Position numbers and translations under genes: made by a program. The notes under the pieces were generated by a model. It did not search any database, was not told the origin of the DNA, and saw only the letters and a program-made list of their open reading frames with translations. Below, piece by piece: positions 1 through 8,779 of a DNA stretch of 54,823 bases; the first letter of the stretch is position 1; every line of letters starts with the position of its first letter. The DNA comes from Ruminococcus flavefaciens (GTDB lineage Bacteria; Bacillota; Clostridia; Oscillospirales; Ruminococcaceae). The stretch is from positions 1 through 54,823 of the forward strand of contig CACWPR010000005.1 of NCBI GenBank assembly GCA_902762855.1. Direction: 5' to 3'.

Positions 1-21
1 CCGTTTTTTGTGACTATTGAT

Positions 22-54
22 AAAAACGGGGCGACTGTACATCGCCCCGAAAAT
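22..54 (-). terminator. Intrinsic terminator of the cellobiose phosphorylase gene
   Basis: An 8-bp perfect GC-rich stem (27-34 with 42-49, 7-nt loop) is followed on the minus strand by five T residues (complement of 22-26). It lies just after the stop codon at 64-66. Confidence 0.85.
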
Positions 55-63
55 TTTATCTGC

Positions 64-2460
64 TTATCCGAGAACAACAGTTATCTCGTTTACGTCAGCC
101 AGCTTGTCAGCAGGAACGTAGTTGTCAGCCAGCTTTTCGCCGTTGAGAGTTACGCTCTTTACACCGCTCTGCACGTGTGCGGAGTTGTCGATGCTGATGC
201 TGAGCTTCTTGCCGCGGAAGTTCTTGGTTATCTTGAAGCCGTCCCATTCAGCAGGGATAGAAGGTGCGATAGTCAGACCGTCAAGGTCAGGACGCATACC
301 GCAGATACCCTCTACACAGCCGACCATAACTGTGGATGCTGTACCTGTGAGCCAGTGAACATGAGAACGTCCCTCGTAGGGTGATGCCTTGGACTCAGTG
401 AACTGACCGTGTACATAAGGTTCCATGACTCTTATCTCGGCCTTGTCGTTCATTGCAGCAGGTGAGCTTTCCATGAAGTACTCGAATGCACGGTCACCGT
501 GACCGAGGAGAGCCTCAGCGAGGATGAGCCAGCCCTGTGACTGTGAGAAGATACCGCCGTTTTCCTTGGTATCTGCATTGAAGATGTGCATGAGAGCACC
601 GTCGAAGTAGTGGTCCTTGTATGGAGGCTCCAGGAGCTTTGCTCCGTAGGGTGTGTTGAGGATGCTGTGAACGCTGTTCATAGCCTTTTCAGCCTGGTCG
701 TCAGATGCAAACTGTGAGATAACGCTCCAGCTCTGGGGATTGAGCCACATATTAGCCTCAGGATCCTTCTTGGCACCTACGATGACGCCGTCCTCACGGA
801 TTCCACGGATGAAGCGGTCCTCATCCCAGCACTTTTCAAGTGCCTCATAGAGCTTTGCCCTTGCTCCGTCGATGTATGTGATATAGTCCTTGTCATCTCT
901 TGCAATGGCCATTTCCTTGATAACGTTCATGGCGTAGTAGAGCTGGAAAGCAACGAATGTAGACTCGCCCTTTGCTCCGAGGCGGAGGCAGTCGTTCCAG
1001 TCAGCGTGGAGGCCTGCGGGCATATTGTGGTCGCCGAGACGCTCCATAGAGAAGCGGATAGCGTTCTTCAGGTGGTCGTAAACTGTAGCCTCGCCGCCGT
1101 TTGCGTAAACGATGACCTCATCGAGGAAGTCCTTGTTTCCGGACTCGCCCAGGTACTTCACGATCGTTGGGAAGAGCCAGAGGGCATCGTCGGCACGGTA
1201 TGAGGGATGGCCTGTCTCCTTTACGTACTCAGGGTCGTCAGGAGTATTCTCATGGCCTGCGTTGTGATTGAACTTAACAAGGGGAAGTCCGCCGCCGTTG
1301 TCTACCTGTGCGGAGAGCATGAAGCGTATCTTCTCCGCAGCCATTTCGGGGTCGAGGTGAATGATACCCTGGATGTCCTGAACAGTATCACGGTAGCCGT
1401 AGCCGTTGCGGAGTCCGCAGTAGATAAATGATGCGGCTCTGGACCATATGAATGTGATGAAGCACTGGTAAGCGTTCCATACGTTTATCATGTTATTGAA
1501 CTCAGCAGAAGGAGTCTCTACCTGGAAGTTGGAGAGCTGGCCGTGCCAGTAGTCCTTGAGCTGCTTTACTTCTGCATCTACCTTGCCGGGAGTCTTGTAC
1601 TCGCTGAGGATAGCACTTGCCTGAGCGTTGTCCTTCTGGCCGAGGATGTAGATGAATTCCTTTGTCTCGCCGGGAGCAAGGGTGATGTCGCTCTGGAGGG
1701 CGCCGCAGGCATTGGAGTTGAAGTTCATCTTGTTGTTGCACTTGCCGGACTCAACAGCGATAGGGTTTGAAAAAGTTCTGTAGGGGCCGATGAAGTCGCT
1801 GAGGGAGCCGTTGTAAGCGGAGATAGGCTGGCCTACCATACCGAAGAAACGCTCACGGTGATTTGAACCGGATGCGTCACGGCCGGAGTTCTCGTTGATG
1901 TGCTGAAGTATCTTGTTCTCCTCGAAGCTGGTGCGTGTGATGAACAGGGTGTACTGGAGATTTACCTGGTCCTGCTCGTAGTTATTGTCGTTTGTGAACT
2001 CAATAAAGCCGTAAACAGAGAGCTTTCTCTCCTTGTCAGAGTTGTTGGTTATGTTTGCTCTCCAGACCTCATAGGTCTTGCCGTAGGGTACATAATAGGT
2101 GGTCTCAGATTTTATTCCTGCATATTCAGCAGAGATAACAGTATATGCTGTACCGTGGCGGCATTCGCTCTTATACTTGTCCAGAGGCTTGCCCACAGGC
2201 TGCCATGAAGCAGACCAGTAGTCGCTGGACTCATTGTCACGGATGTAGATATAGCGTCCGGGAAGAGCCATATCTGAATTGAAGCGGAAACGTGAGATAC
2301 GTCCGTTAGCGCCGGACTTGACAAAGCTGTAGCCTGCTGCGTTGTTGGATATCATGGCGCCGTATTCCGGGTCGCCGAGGTAATTGGCCCATGGTGCGGG
2401 AGTTGCGGGGTCGGTGATGACATATTCCTTGTTTTCAAGGTCGAAGTGTCCGTACTGCAT
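64..2460 (-). CDS. Cellobiose phosphorylase (GH94)
   Basis: Cytoplasmic enzyme that splits cellobiose with phosphate into alpha-glucose 1-phosphate and glucose, saving ATP during cellulose breakdown. The 798-residue product has the family's usual length. It opens with MQYGHFDLENKEYV and contains NGYGYRDTVQD near residue 352 and HADWNDC near 487, where GH94 enzymes carry the catalytic Asp. I chose the ATG at 2460 because AAAGGAG sits just upstream; an in-frame extension to 2589 has no ribosome site and is not family-like. The gene stands alone, with its own promoter (2537-2565) and terminator. Cellobiose rather than chitobiose or cellodextrin specificity is inferred from overall resemblance to ruminococcal cellobiose phosphorylases and was not tested. 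Symbols used elsewhere are cbp and cepA. Confidence 0.93.
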   Translation of the reverse strand: MQYGHFDLENKEYVITDPATPAPWANYLGDPEYGAMISNNAAGYSFVKSGANGRISRFRFNSDMALPGRYIYIRDNESSDYWSASWQPVGKPLDKYKSECRHGTAYTVISAEYAGIKSETTYYVPYGKTYEVWRANITNNSDKERKLSVYGFIEFTNDNNYEQDQVNLQYTLFITRTSFEENKILQHINENSGRDASGSNHRERFFGMVGQPISAYNGSLSDFIGPYRTFSNPIAVESGKCNNKMNFNSNACGALQSDITLAPGETKEFIYILGQKDNAQASAILSEYKTPGKVDAEVKQLKDYWHGQLSNFQVETPSAEFNNMINVWNAYQCFITFIWSRAASFIYCGLRNGYGYRDTVQDIQGIIHLDPEMAAEKIRFMLSAQVDNGGGLPLVKFNHNAGHENTPDDPEYVKETGHPSYRADDALWLFPTIVKYLGESGNKDFLDEVIVYANGGEATVYDHLKNAIRFSMERLGDHNMPAGLHADWNDCLRLGAKGESTFVAFQLYYAMNVIKEMAIARDDKDYITYIDGARAKLYEALEKCWDEDRFIRGIREDGVIVGAKKDPEANMWLNPQSWSVISQFASDDQAEKAMNSVHSILNTPYGAKLLEPPYKDHYFDGALMHIFNADTKENGGIFSQSQGWLILAEALLGHGDRAFEYFMESSPAAMNDKAEIRVMEPYVHGQFTESKASPYEGRSHVHWLTGTASTVMVGCVEGICGMRPDLDGLTIAPSIPAEWDGFKITKNFRGKKLSISIDNSAHVQSGVKSVTLNGEKLADNYVPADKLADVNEITVVLG

Positions 2461-2536
2461 AATTGATTCATTCTCCTTTTCGGCTATGGAAGGGGAACAG
2501 TGCCGATTCGCCGTCCGATAGCAAAATGTTGATACT

Positions 2537-2565
2537 ATTATACCATGATTTCGCATTTCTTGCAA
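2537..2565 (-). promoter_or_regulatory. Promoter of the cellobiose phosphorylase gene
   Basis: Read on the minus strand: -35 TTGCAA (2565-2560), 17-nt spacer, -10 TATAAT (2542-2537), about 75 nt before the start codon. A terminator for an upstream minus-strand unit lies directly behind it (2598-2639). Confidence 0.8.
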
Positions 2566-2597
2566 GGGGTTGAGGCGAAATTGTGGCATATTTTTAT

Positions 2598-2639
2598 AAA
2601 AAAGCCCGAATAGCTCTTCCGGTCTCCGGAGCGGCGGGC
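2598..2639 (-). terminator. Intrinsic terminator of a lost minus-strand gene
   Basis: On the minus strand GCCCG (2639-2635) pairs with CGGGC (2608-2604) around a second internal stem, followed by TTTTTT. No intact minus-strand gene precedes it, only a short reading-frame tail ending at 2641 and then the inverted-repeat element. It probably belonged to a gene now deleted. Confidence 0.6.
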
Positions 2640-2640
2640 A

Positions 2641-2680
2641 TTACTGCTCGATGTTGAGTGAGAAGCGAAAGCCGGATGAG
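2641..2680 (-). pseudogene. Possible 3' remnant of a deleted gene
   Basis: On the minus strand this stretch reads SSGFRFSLNIEQ and a stop at 2641-2643, directly followed by a terminator, as a real gene end would be. Upstream the frame runs into the MITE-like element at 2681, and beyond the element (2867-3060) I see no continuation. This fits a gene that was mostly deleted or decayed. It is too short to identify. Confidence 0.3.
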
Positions 2681-2866
2681 TTAAGGCAACACCGCACAAA
2701 GACCGCCTGACGTCTTTGTACTGAATCTGCTTGGATATTTTCCGTAATCTTGCACAGAAATCCCTTGACATACGTCAGTGTCAGTATGCCTGCGGAATTT
2801 CTATACAATCTGACGAAAAATCTCACGGCGCATCTTCAGCACAATCTTTGTGCGGTATTGCCTTAA
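2681..2866. mobile_element. MITE-like element with 21-bp terminal inverted repeats
   Basis: The ends 2681-2701 and 2846-2866 are inverted copies of one 21-mer (TTAAGGCAAyACCGCACAAA plus G) differing at one base. Inside, a second imperfect inverted repeat (about 2750-2765 against 2794-2810) brackets a GACATACGTC-like core, so the whole 186 bp could fold as one long cruciform. There is no coding capacity for a transposase. The outermost TTAA may be part of the target. This is the pattern of a non-autonomous element moved by a transposase elsewhere. I saw no second copy in the window. Confidence 0.75.
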
Positions 2867-3060
2867 ATTATTGCTGTTTAATTAAAGCAAGGATGCCTGA
2901 TAGTTGAATAACAGTCTTTCCGTGGATTTTTCCGAAGAAAAAATGAGGAAAACTTGCCTGAAACTCCGCTTTCGTCTGATTGCACAAATTTCTGCTGCCG
3001 GGGTCAGCGGAAAACGGCGAAATTTTCAGTCCGGAAAGGCAGAAAAATTTTAAAAAACAC

Positions 3061-3089
3061 TTGATTTTTCCGGAAATACGTGGTATAAT
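3061..3089 (+). promoter_or_regulatory. Promoter of the rimP-nusA-infB operon
   Basis: -35 TTGATT (3061-3066), 17-nt spacer, -10 TATAAT (3084-3089). It is the only good promoter before the ten-gene operon that follows, and gives a leader of about 90 nt. Confidence 0.85.
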
Positions 3090-3112
3090 ACTACATGATG
3101 ATAGTTTAAGCT

Positions 3113-3140
3113 AAAGACCGGAACCTTCCGGTCTTTCGTT
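3113..3140 (+). promoter_or_regulatory. Leader hairpin ahead of rimP, possible NusA attenuator
   Basis: AAAGACCGGAA (3113-3123) pairs perfectly with TTCCGGTCTTT (3126-3136), starting some 15-20 nt after the expected transcription start and followed by CGTTTATTATG, a weak U-rich tract. Known: in Bacillus subtilis NusA autoregulates the rimP-nusA operon through a NusA-dependent terminator in the leader. Inferred: this hairpin does the same here. Confidence 0.55.
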
Positions 3141-3187
3141 TATTATGGACTATTGCCATTAACAGGATGAAAGGAGAATGACAGGGA

Positions 3188-3664
3188 TTGAAATTCAAGA
3201 AATTCGGCGGCACCGAACAGAAGGTATATGACCTTATCAAGCCTATCACTGATGAGCTCGGCTACTACCTCTGGGATGTCTGCTACGAAAAAGAAGGCGC
3301 TCTCTGGTACCTGAGAGTGTTCATCGACCAGGACGAGGGCATCAGCATCGACGACTGCGAGAGAGCCACAGCTCCCATAAATCAGATACTCGATGAGAAG
3401 GACCCCATACCTCAGAGCTATATGCTGGAGGTAGGTTCCGCAGGCCTCGAAAGAGAACTGGTCAAGGAGGAACACTTTGAGGTGTGTCAGGGCGATACCG
3501 TAAAGATGCGCTTCATACGCAGTGTTGACGGCGAAAAAGAGGTCGTCGCAGAGCTGGTATCTGCCGATAAGGACGGCATTACTCTCAGGAACGACGAGGG
3601 AGCAGAGAAGAAATATCCCCTCGCTGACATAGCTTTCGTAAAGCTCTACATGGAATTTGAATAA
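3188..3664 (+). CDS. rimP: Ribosome maturation factor RimP
   Basis: Assists late assembly of the 30S subunit. The 158-residue protein matches family length: an N-terminal alpha/beta domain (about 1-80, with YLRVFIDQDEGISIDDCE and the conserved LEVGSAGLERELV) and a C-terminal SH3-like domain (about 85-155). The start is TTG: a stop codon (3179-3181) lies three codons upstream in frame, and AAGGAG at 3171-3176 is 11 nt before it. An ATG at 3178 is in another frame. It is the first gene of the operon, and nusA follows after 36 nt. Confidence 0.93.
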   Translation: MKFKKFGGTEQKVYDLIKPITDELGYYLWDVCYEKEGALWYLRVFIDQDEGISIDDCERATAPINQILDEKDPIPQSYMLEVGSAGLERELVKEEHFEVCQGDTVKMRFIRSVDGEKEVVAELVSADKDGITLRNDEGAEKKYPLADIAFVKLYMEFE

Positions 3665-3700
3665 GTTCCGAATATACTTATACTGGAGGAATTAACAGAA

Positions 3701-4924
3701 ATGAACAAGAACAATGACTTTTTCAAGGCACTTGAATCCCTTGGAGAGGAAAACAGCGTAGAGACCGAGCTCCTTATCGAGAAGGTAAAGTCTGCGATGC
3801 TCAAGGCAGCAAGAAAGGCTTACCCCCACAGTGAGGAGAATATCCGTGTGGAGATAGACCCTGTAACAAAGAAGTTTGAGATGTATATCGTTCAGGAGGT
3901 CATCGACGACTATCCTATCGACGAGAATGAGGTCAATATCGACGTTGCAAAGACTATCGACCCCAATGCCTACGTAGGCGGCACTATCCTCAAGGAGATA
4001 GACATCTCCAAGCTGGGAAGAATGGCTGCCCTCTCCGCAAAGCAGTCCATCAAGGGCGACCTGAGAGAGATAAACCGTGAGCAGATGCTCAGCAGATTCG
4101 AGTCCAAGGAGCATGAGTGCATCACAGCTAAGGTATCACAGATAGAGCCCGGCAGAGGCACTGTCACTGTTGACTACCAGGGCACAGAGCTCTACCTTTT
4201 CAGAAATGAGCAGATACCCGGTGAGGTACTGGAAGAGGGCAAGAGCATAAAGGTGTACATCACTGGCATCGTCGGCAAGACCAAGAAACCTATCGTAAAA
4301 ATATCCCGTACTCACAAGGACCTTGTGAAGAGACTCTTTGAGATAGAGGTGCCTGAGATATACGACGGCACTGTTGAAGTGAAGTCCATATCCCGTGAGG
4401 CAGGCTCCAGAACAAAGATAGCTGTATGGTCAAAGGACCCCAACGTTGACGCAGTAGGCGCCTGTATCGGTGCTAAGCGTTCAAGAATAACTGCTGTAGT
4501 GAACGAGCTCAGCGGCGAGAAGATAGACATCATCCCCTGGAGCGAAGTGCCTGAGGAGTTTATCGCAAGAGCTCTTGCTCCCGCAGAGGTCCTCAAGACA
4601 GTCATCACCTCCCAGGAGGAAAAGACCTGTACAGTTATCGTTCCAAATAACCAGCTCTCACTCGCTATCGGAAACAAGGGCCAGAATGCAAAGCTCGCAG
4701 CAAAGCTCACAGGCTTCAAGATAGACATCAAGCCCCAGTTCGATACAGTTACCAATGAAGAGGCTCCTGAGCTCAGTCCTGACTTCAAGGTGCCTGAGCC
4801 GGAGACAGCTCCTGCTGAAAGCGAAGAGGAAGTTGAGCTCGTTTCTGATGAGCCTGCTGTTGAGATAGCAGAGGCCCCTGAGGAGACTGCCGCAGAGGAG
4901 AGCACTCCTGCGGAAGAGGAATGA
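3701..4924 (+). CDS. nusA: Transcription termination/antitermination factor NusA
   Basis: Binds RNA polymerase and nascent RNA, promoting pausing and intrinsic termination. The order is Gram-positive: N-terminal polymerase-binding domain (about 1-130), S1 domain (about 134-200), KH1 (about 205-285) and KH2 (about 300-350, with the hallmark LSLAIGNKGQNAKLAAKLTG). The E. coli AR repeats are absent, as in Firmicutes. The last 55 residues form a Glu/Ala/Pro-rich acidic tail absent from short Bacillus NusA. GGAGG precedes the ATG at 3701. rnpM starts 1 nt after the stop, so the two are probably translationally coupled. Confidence 0.96.
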   Translation: MNKNNDFFKALESLGEENSVETELLIEKVKSAMLKAARKAYPHSEENIRVEIDPVTKKFEMYIVQEVIDDYPIDENEVNIDVAKTIDPNAYVGGTILKEIDISKLGRMAALSAKQSIKGDLREINREQMLSRFESKEHECITAKVSQIEPGRGTVTVDYQGTELYLFRNEQIPGEVLEEGKSIKVYITGIVGKTKKPIVKISRTHKDLVKRLFEIEVPEIYDGTVEVKSISREAGSRTKIAVWSKDPNVDAVGACIGAKRSRITAVVNELSGEKIDIIPWSEVPEEFIARALAPAEVLKTVITSQEEKTCTVIVPNNQLSLAIGNKGQNAKLAAKLTGFKIDIKPQFDTVTNEEAPELSPDFKVPEPETAPAESEEEVELVSDEPAVEIAEAPEETAAEESTPAEEE

Positions 4925-4925
4925 T

Positions 4926-5204
4926 ATGAAACCGAAGAAGATACCCATGAGAATGTGCCTCGGATGCAATGAGATGAAGCCTAAAAAGGAGCTCATCCGT
5001 GTGATAAAGTCCCCGGAGGGAGAGATAAGCCTTGACCTTACCGGAAAGAAGTCAGGCAGGGGAGCGTATATCTGCCGCAGCACAGAGTGCTTTGATAAGG
5101 CCAGAAAGGGCCGCAGATTTGAAAAGTCATTCTCATGCAGGATTGACGAGAGCGTTTATGAGGTGATGGCAGATGAACTCGGACGTGAAACGCAGAACGG
5201 CTGA
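4926..5204 (+). CDS. rnpM: RNase P modulator RnpM (YlxR, DUF448)
   Basis: Small basic RNA-binding protein of 92 residues. Known: YlxR of B. subtilis binds the RNase P RNA and modulates tRNA processing. Family signatures visible are RMCLGC near residue 9, IRVIKSPEG and KKSGRGAYIC, where GRGAY is the DUF448 motif. Its place between nusA and ylxQ is the classical one. It starts 1 nt after nusA, and its last 32 nt overlap the ylxQ start. Confidence 0.92.
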   Translation: MKPKKIPMRMCLGCNEMKPKKELIRVIKSPEGEISLDLTGKKSGRGAYICRSTECFDKARKGRRFEKSFSCRIDESVYEVMADELGRETQNG

Positions 5205-5487
5205 CCTGCTTGGCATCTGCATCAAGGCAGGAAAGACCGTAAAGGGCTTTGACAGCGCCTGCGGAGCCGTTAAGGACGGCACTGCCGCCTGTATGCTCAC
5301 AGCAGCCGATGCATCGGCAAAAACGCTGAAGGAAACTGAGTTTCTGTGCGGAAAGTACGGTATACCGGTACTGGTTACAGAGCTCACAAAGGCAGAGCTG
5401 GGAAGGCTCTGCGGCAAGGACACCGCAGTCATAGCAGTATGCGACAAGGGATTTGCGGGAGGCTTTGCAAAGATAATCTCTCATTGA
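5173..5487 (+). CDS. ylxQ: L7Ae-family ribosomal protein YlxQ
   Basis: 104-residue L7Ae/L30e/S12e/Gadd45-fold protein, a presumed RNA-binding (kink-turn) accessory protein of unknown exact role. The family pattern DLLGICIKAGKTVKGFD, VKDGTA, LTAADAS is visible. The ATG at 5173 lies inside the 3' end of rnpM with GAGGTGAT just upstream, which indicates translational coupling. A gap of 118 nt with two small hairpins (CACAGT/ACTGTG from 5490; GTTTTC/GAAAAC near 5529-5544) separates it from infB. Confidence 0.88.
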   Translation: MNSDVKRRTADLLGICIKAGKTVKGFDSACGAVKDGTAACMLTAADASAKTLKETEFLCGKYGIPVLVTELTKAELGRLCGKDTAVIAVCDKGFAGGFAKIISH

Positions 5488-5605
5488 CCACAGTCAACTG
5501 TGCTGACATATATTCATACAAAAACTCGTTTTCACAGGAAAACAGGGTGGTACAAAATAATGCCGCAAAGGATGCGGTGAAAACATATGGAGGTATTTAC
5601 AGCCT

Positions 5606-8209
5606 ATGGCAAAAAAGATAAAGTTAAGCGACGCTGCGAAGGATCTCAGCGTTACCTCACAGGAACTTATAGACTACTTCGCAGAAAAAGGCGATAACAA
5701 GAAAAAGGCAGGTTCAGCTCTGACAGAGGACGATATGAATGCTATACTGGAGCACTACACAAAGCTCCATGAGGTCAAGTCCTTTGACGATTATTTCGCA
5801 TCAGCAAGCGAACCCAGACCTGCAAAGAAAGCAGCTCCCGCAGCAGAGGAAAAGCTTGCTGTAAAGAAGCAGGAAAAGAAGGCTCCTGAGAAGAAGCAGG
5901 AAGTAAAACCTGAGGCTCCCAAGGCTCCTGAGAAGAAACGGGAAGTAAAGCCTGAGGCTCCCAAGGCTCCTGAGAAGAAGCAGGAGGCAAAGCCTGAGGC
6001 TCCCAAGGCTCCTGAAAAGAAGCAGGATGCAAAGCCTGAAGCTCCCAAGGCCCCTGAAAAGAAGCAGGAGGTAAAGCCTGAGGCTCCCAAGGCTCCTGAA
6101 AAGAAGGCGGAACCCACTCAGCAGAAGTCTAAAAAGCCTGAGAAAAAGAAGGAGCAGGCTAAGGCTCAGGACAGAGGAGAGCGTACCAAGTTCAACGCTT
6201 CATTCAGCTCTGAGACTGCCCAGACTTCTACTCAGCGCAGAACAGTCGATACAAGAGGAAGCTACGTTGACCTCGATAAGTATAACGAGAGATATGACCA
6301 GATGGCTGCCTCAAACAAGCATAAGAACGACAACTACTCTTCAAAGAAGCAGAAGATAAATCAGAAGTCCGCTCAGAGAAGCAGACAGCAGTTCTCCAAG
6401 AAGGAGAGCGAGGCTGAGAAGCTCAAGAGACTGGAGCTGGAGCGTGCAAGAAAGCAGCAGCTCAAGGTCCTCATCCCTGACAGCATCACTGTCGGCGAGC
6501 TGGCTACACGTCTCAAGGCTACTGCTACAGACGTTATCAAGCAGCTCATGAAGCTGGGCGTAATGGCTTCTATCAACCAGGAGATAGACTTCGATACAGC
6601 AGCTCTCGTAGCTGAGGAAATGGGTGCAAAGGTAGAAAAGGAAGTCATCGTTACCATTGAAGAGCGTCTTATCGACGACACTGACGACGACGATACAAAC
6701 CTCCAGCCCAGATGCCCTGTAGTCGTAGTTATGGGACACGTTGACCACGGTAAGACTTCTATCCTGGACCGCATCAGAAATGCTCATGTTGCCGCAGGTG
6801 AGGCCGGCGGTATCACACAGCACATCGGTGCTTATCAGGTGAATATCAACGGACAGGACATCACTTTCCTGGATACTCCCGGACATGAGGCTTTCACTTC
6901 AATGCGTGCAAGAGGTGCGAATATCACTGATATAGCTATCCTCGTTGTTGCCGCCGATGACGGTATCATGCCCCAGACTGTAGAGTCTATCAACCACGCT
7001 AAGGCTGCCGGAGTTTCCATCATCGTTGCTATCAACAAGATGGATAAGGAAGGCGCTAACCCTGACCGTATCAAGGAAGAACTCACCAAGTATGATCTGG
7101 TTTGCGAGGACTGGGGCGGAGATGTTATCTGCGTGCCTGTATCAGCAAAGACCGGCGACGGTATAGAGGAGCTCCTTGAAAACGTTCTTCTCGTTGCAGA
7201 GGTAAAGGAACTCAAGGCTAACCCTGACAGACTTGCAAAGGGTACTGTTATCGAGGCTCGCCTTGACAAAGGCAGAGGTCCTATCGCTACACTTCTGGTA
7301 CAGAACGGTACTCTCAGACAGGGCGACGTCCTCATCGCAGGTACAGCAGTCGGCCGTGTAAGAGTCATGACCAACGATAAGGGCAGAACTGTAAAGTCCG
7401 CAGGTCCTTCCGTTCCTGTTGAGATAACAGGTCTTGCAGAGGTCCCCAGTGCTGGTGATATCTTCAATGCCGTTGAGGACGAGAGACTTGCCCGTGAGCT
7501 CGTAGAGCAGAGAAAGCACGAGCAGAAGCAGGAGCAGTTCAACGCATACCGCAAGGTAACTCTCGACAACCTGTTCAGCCAGATAGCTGAGGGTGAGATA
7601 AAGGAACTGCCTATCGTTGTAAAGGCCGATGTACAGGGCTCTGTTGAGGCTGTAAAGCAGTCACTCGAAAAGCTCTCAAACAACGAGGTAAGAGTAAGAG
7701 TCATCCACGGTGCCGTTGGTGCTGTCAAGGAGAGCGACGTTATGCTCGCAAGTGCATCCAACGCTATCATCGTAGGCTTCAACGTAAGACCCGACCCCGT
7801 TGCAGCAGAGAATGCTGCCCGTGACGGTGTTGACATCCGCCTGTACCGCATCATCTACGACGCTATCGAGGAGATATCCACCGCTATGAAGGGTATGCTC
7901 GCTCCCAAGTTCAGAGATGTTGAGCTTGGCCGTGTAGAGGTACGTCAGGTATATAAGATATCCAACGTCGGCATGGTAGCAGGAAGCTACGTGCTCAGCG
8001 GTAAGGTAGCAAGAGGCTGCCAGGTAAGAGTTGTCCGTGACGGTATCATCATCGCAGACGACAAGATATCCGGCCTGAAGAGATTCAAGGACGACGTAAA
8101 GGACGTTGCAGAGGGCTACGAGTGCGGTATCAGCCTTGAAAAGTTCAGCGACGTCAAGGAAGGCGACATCTTCGAGACCTATATGGTAGAGGAGTACCGT
8201 GAGGACTGA
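5606..8209 (+). CDS. infB: Translation initiation factor IF-2
   Basis: GTPase that brings initiator fMet-tRNA to the 30S subunit and promotes subunit joining. The 867-residue order is: IF2_N helical domain (about 3-50), a Lys/Pro/Glu/Ala-rich linker including five 14-residue repeats (DNA 5900-6109), a second IF2_N (about 288-340), and a G domain from about 370 with [21 protein letters not shown] and SAK. Domains II to IV follow, ending in the tRNA-binding C-terminal barrel. GGAGGT precedes the ATG. The long repetitive linker is typical of actinobacterial and clostridial IF-2 and is the part most likely to vary between strains. Confidence 0.97.
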   Translation: MAKKIKLSDAAKDLSVTSQELIDYFAEKGDNKKKAGSALTEDDMNAILEHYTKLHEVKSFDDYFASASEPRPAKKAAPAAEEKLAVKKQEKKAPEKKQEVKPEAPKAPEKKREVKPEAPKAPEKKQEAKPEAPKAPEKKQDAKPEAPKAPEKKQEVKPEAPKAPEKKAEPTQQKSKKPEKKKEQAKAQDRGERTKFNASFSSETAQTSTQRRTVDTRGSYVDLDKYNERYDQMAASNKHKNDNYSSKKQKINQKSAQRSRQQFSKKESEAEKLKRLELERARKQQLKVLIPDSITVGELATRLKATATDVIKQLMKLGVMASINQEIDFDTAALVAEEMGAKVEKEVIVTIEERLIDDTDDDDTNLQPRCPVVVVMGHVDHGKTSILDRIRNAHVAAGEAGGITQHIGAYQVNINGQDITFLDTPGHEAFTSMRARGANITDIAILVVAADDGIMPQTVESINHAKAAGVSIIVAINKMDKEGANPDRIKEELTKYDLVCEDWGGDVICVPVSAKTGDGIEELLENVLLVAEVKELKANPDRLAKGTVIEARLDKGRGPIATLLVQNGTLRQGDVLIAGTAVGRVRVMTNDKGRTVKSAGPSVPVEITGLAEVPSAGDIFNAVEDERLARELVEQRKHEQKQEQFNAYRKVTLDNLFSQIAEGEIKELPIVVKADVQGSVEAVKQSLEKLSNNEVRVRVIHGAVGAVKESDVMLASASNAIIVGFNVRPDPVAAENAARDGVDIRLYRIIYDAIEEISTAMKGMLAPKFRDVELGRVEVRQVYKISNVGMVAGSYVLSGKVARGCQVRVVRDGIIIADDKISGLKRFKDDVKDVAEGYECGISLEKFSDVKEGDIFETYMVEEYRED
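5900..6109 (+). repeat. Five 42-bp in-frame tandem repeats within infB
   Basis: Five consecutive units encode variants of the 14-mer [14 protein letters not shown], differing at positions 1, 2 and 14. Unit length is a multiple of three, so gain or loss of copies only changes linker length. Confidence 0.9.
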
Positions 8210-8279
8210 GGTGCATGACGGCATATGCTGCCGCAATGTACAAATAATATAATAAATATATCAAGGGGGTCAGACCACA

Positions 8280-8756
8280 ATGGACAACAGCAGAATGAGT
8301 ACTGCGGATATGCTGCAGTACTGCAACGAGGCGCTTGCATGGGACGATTTCGGACCTATCGACATCTTCTTCTTTGAATCAGTAAAGAAGATACTTCTCG
8401 GCCAGTGCAGCGCCATGGAGGAGCCCGAGGAAGTCATAGACGACCTTATGGGCATAGAGCGTCCGGTAAGAGATGTAGAGCTTGAACCGGATTACGGCCT
8501 TTACGCAGACATTTATTACGGAGAAGAAGGAGACGACGACATCCCAGACTACAGCGTGAGTGCAGAGGACGAGGCGTTCAGCTCCGCTATGTTCACTGAG
8601 GGCTTCTTCGATAATAACGAAGAAGAAACAGAGGCTCCCTCCGAAGAGGAGGCAGCTCCCGAAGAGGGAGACGCTGAAAAGACAGCGGAGGAGACTCCCG
8701 AAGGAAAAGATAAGCATGAGGAAAAAGCCGGCGGCGGATTTACAGTGAACCTGTAA
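8280..8756 (+). CDS. Acidic protein of unknown function in the infB operon
   Basis: I do not recognise this family. The 158-residue product has a folded-looking N-terminal half (about 1-75, with helices around ADMLQYCNEALAWDDFG and IFFFESVKKILLG) and a highly acidic, low-complexity second half rich in Glu, Asp, Ala and Pro, ending GGGFTVNL. There is no signal peptide or membrane segment. A purine-rich AAGGGGG site lies 10-15 nt before the ATG. It sits between infB (70 nt upstream) and rbfA (23 nt downstream), where Bacillus has ylxP (DUF503), but it does not resemble YlxP. A role tied to translation or ribosome assembly is suggested by position only. Confidence 0.75.
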   Translation: MDNSRMSTADMLQYCNEALAWDDFGPIDIFFFESVKKILLGQCSAMEEPEEVIDDLMGIERPVRDVELEPDYGLYADIYYGEEGDDDIPDYSVSAEDEAFSSAMFTEGFFDNNEEETEAPSEEEAAPEEGDAEKTAEETPEGKDKHEEKAGGGFTVNL

Positions 8757-8779
8757 GCCCTGGGCCCGAAAGGAGTAAA

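Noticed and set aside
3178-3187. ATG at 3178 as the rimP start
   Set aside because: It is in a different frame from the RimP sequence. The family-like protein begins at TTG 3188 right after an in-frame stop.
6835-7854. Long minus-strand reading frame (339 codons) opposite infB
   Set aside because: It is the mirror of a highly conserved, codon-biased gene, with a Ser/Thr/Ala-rich product without recognisable domains and no ribosome site.
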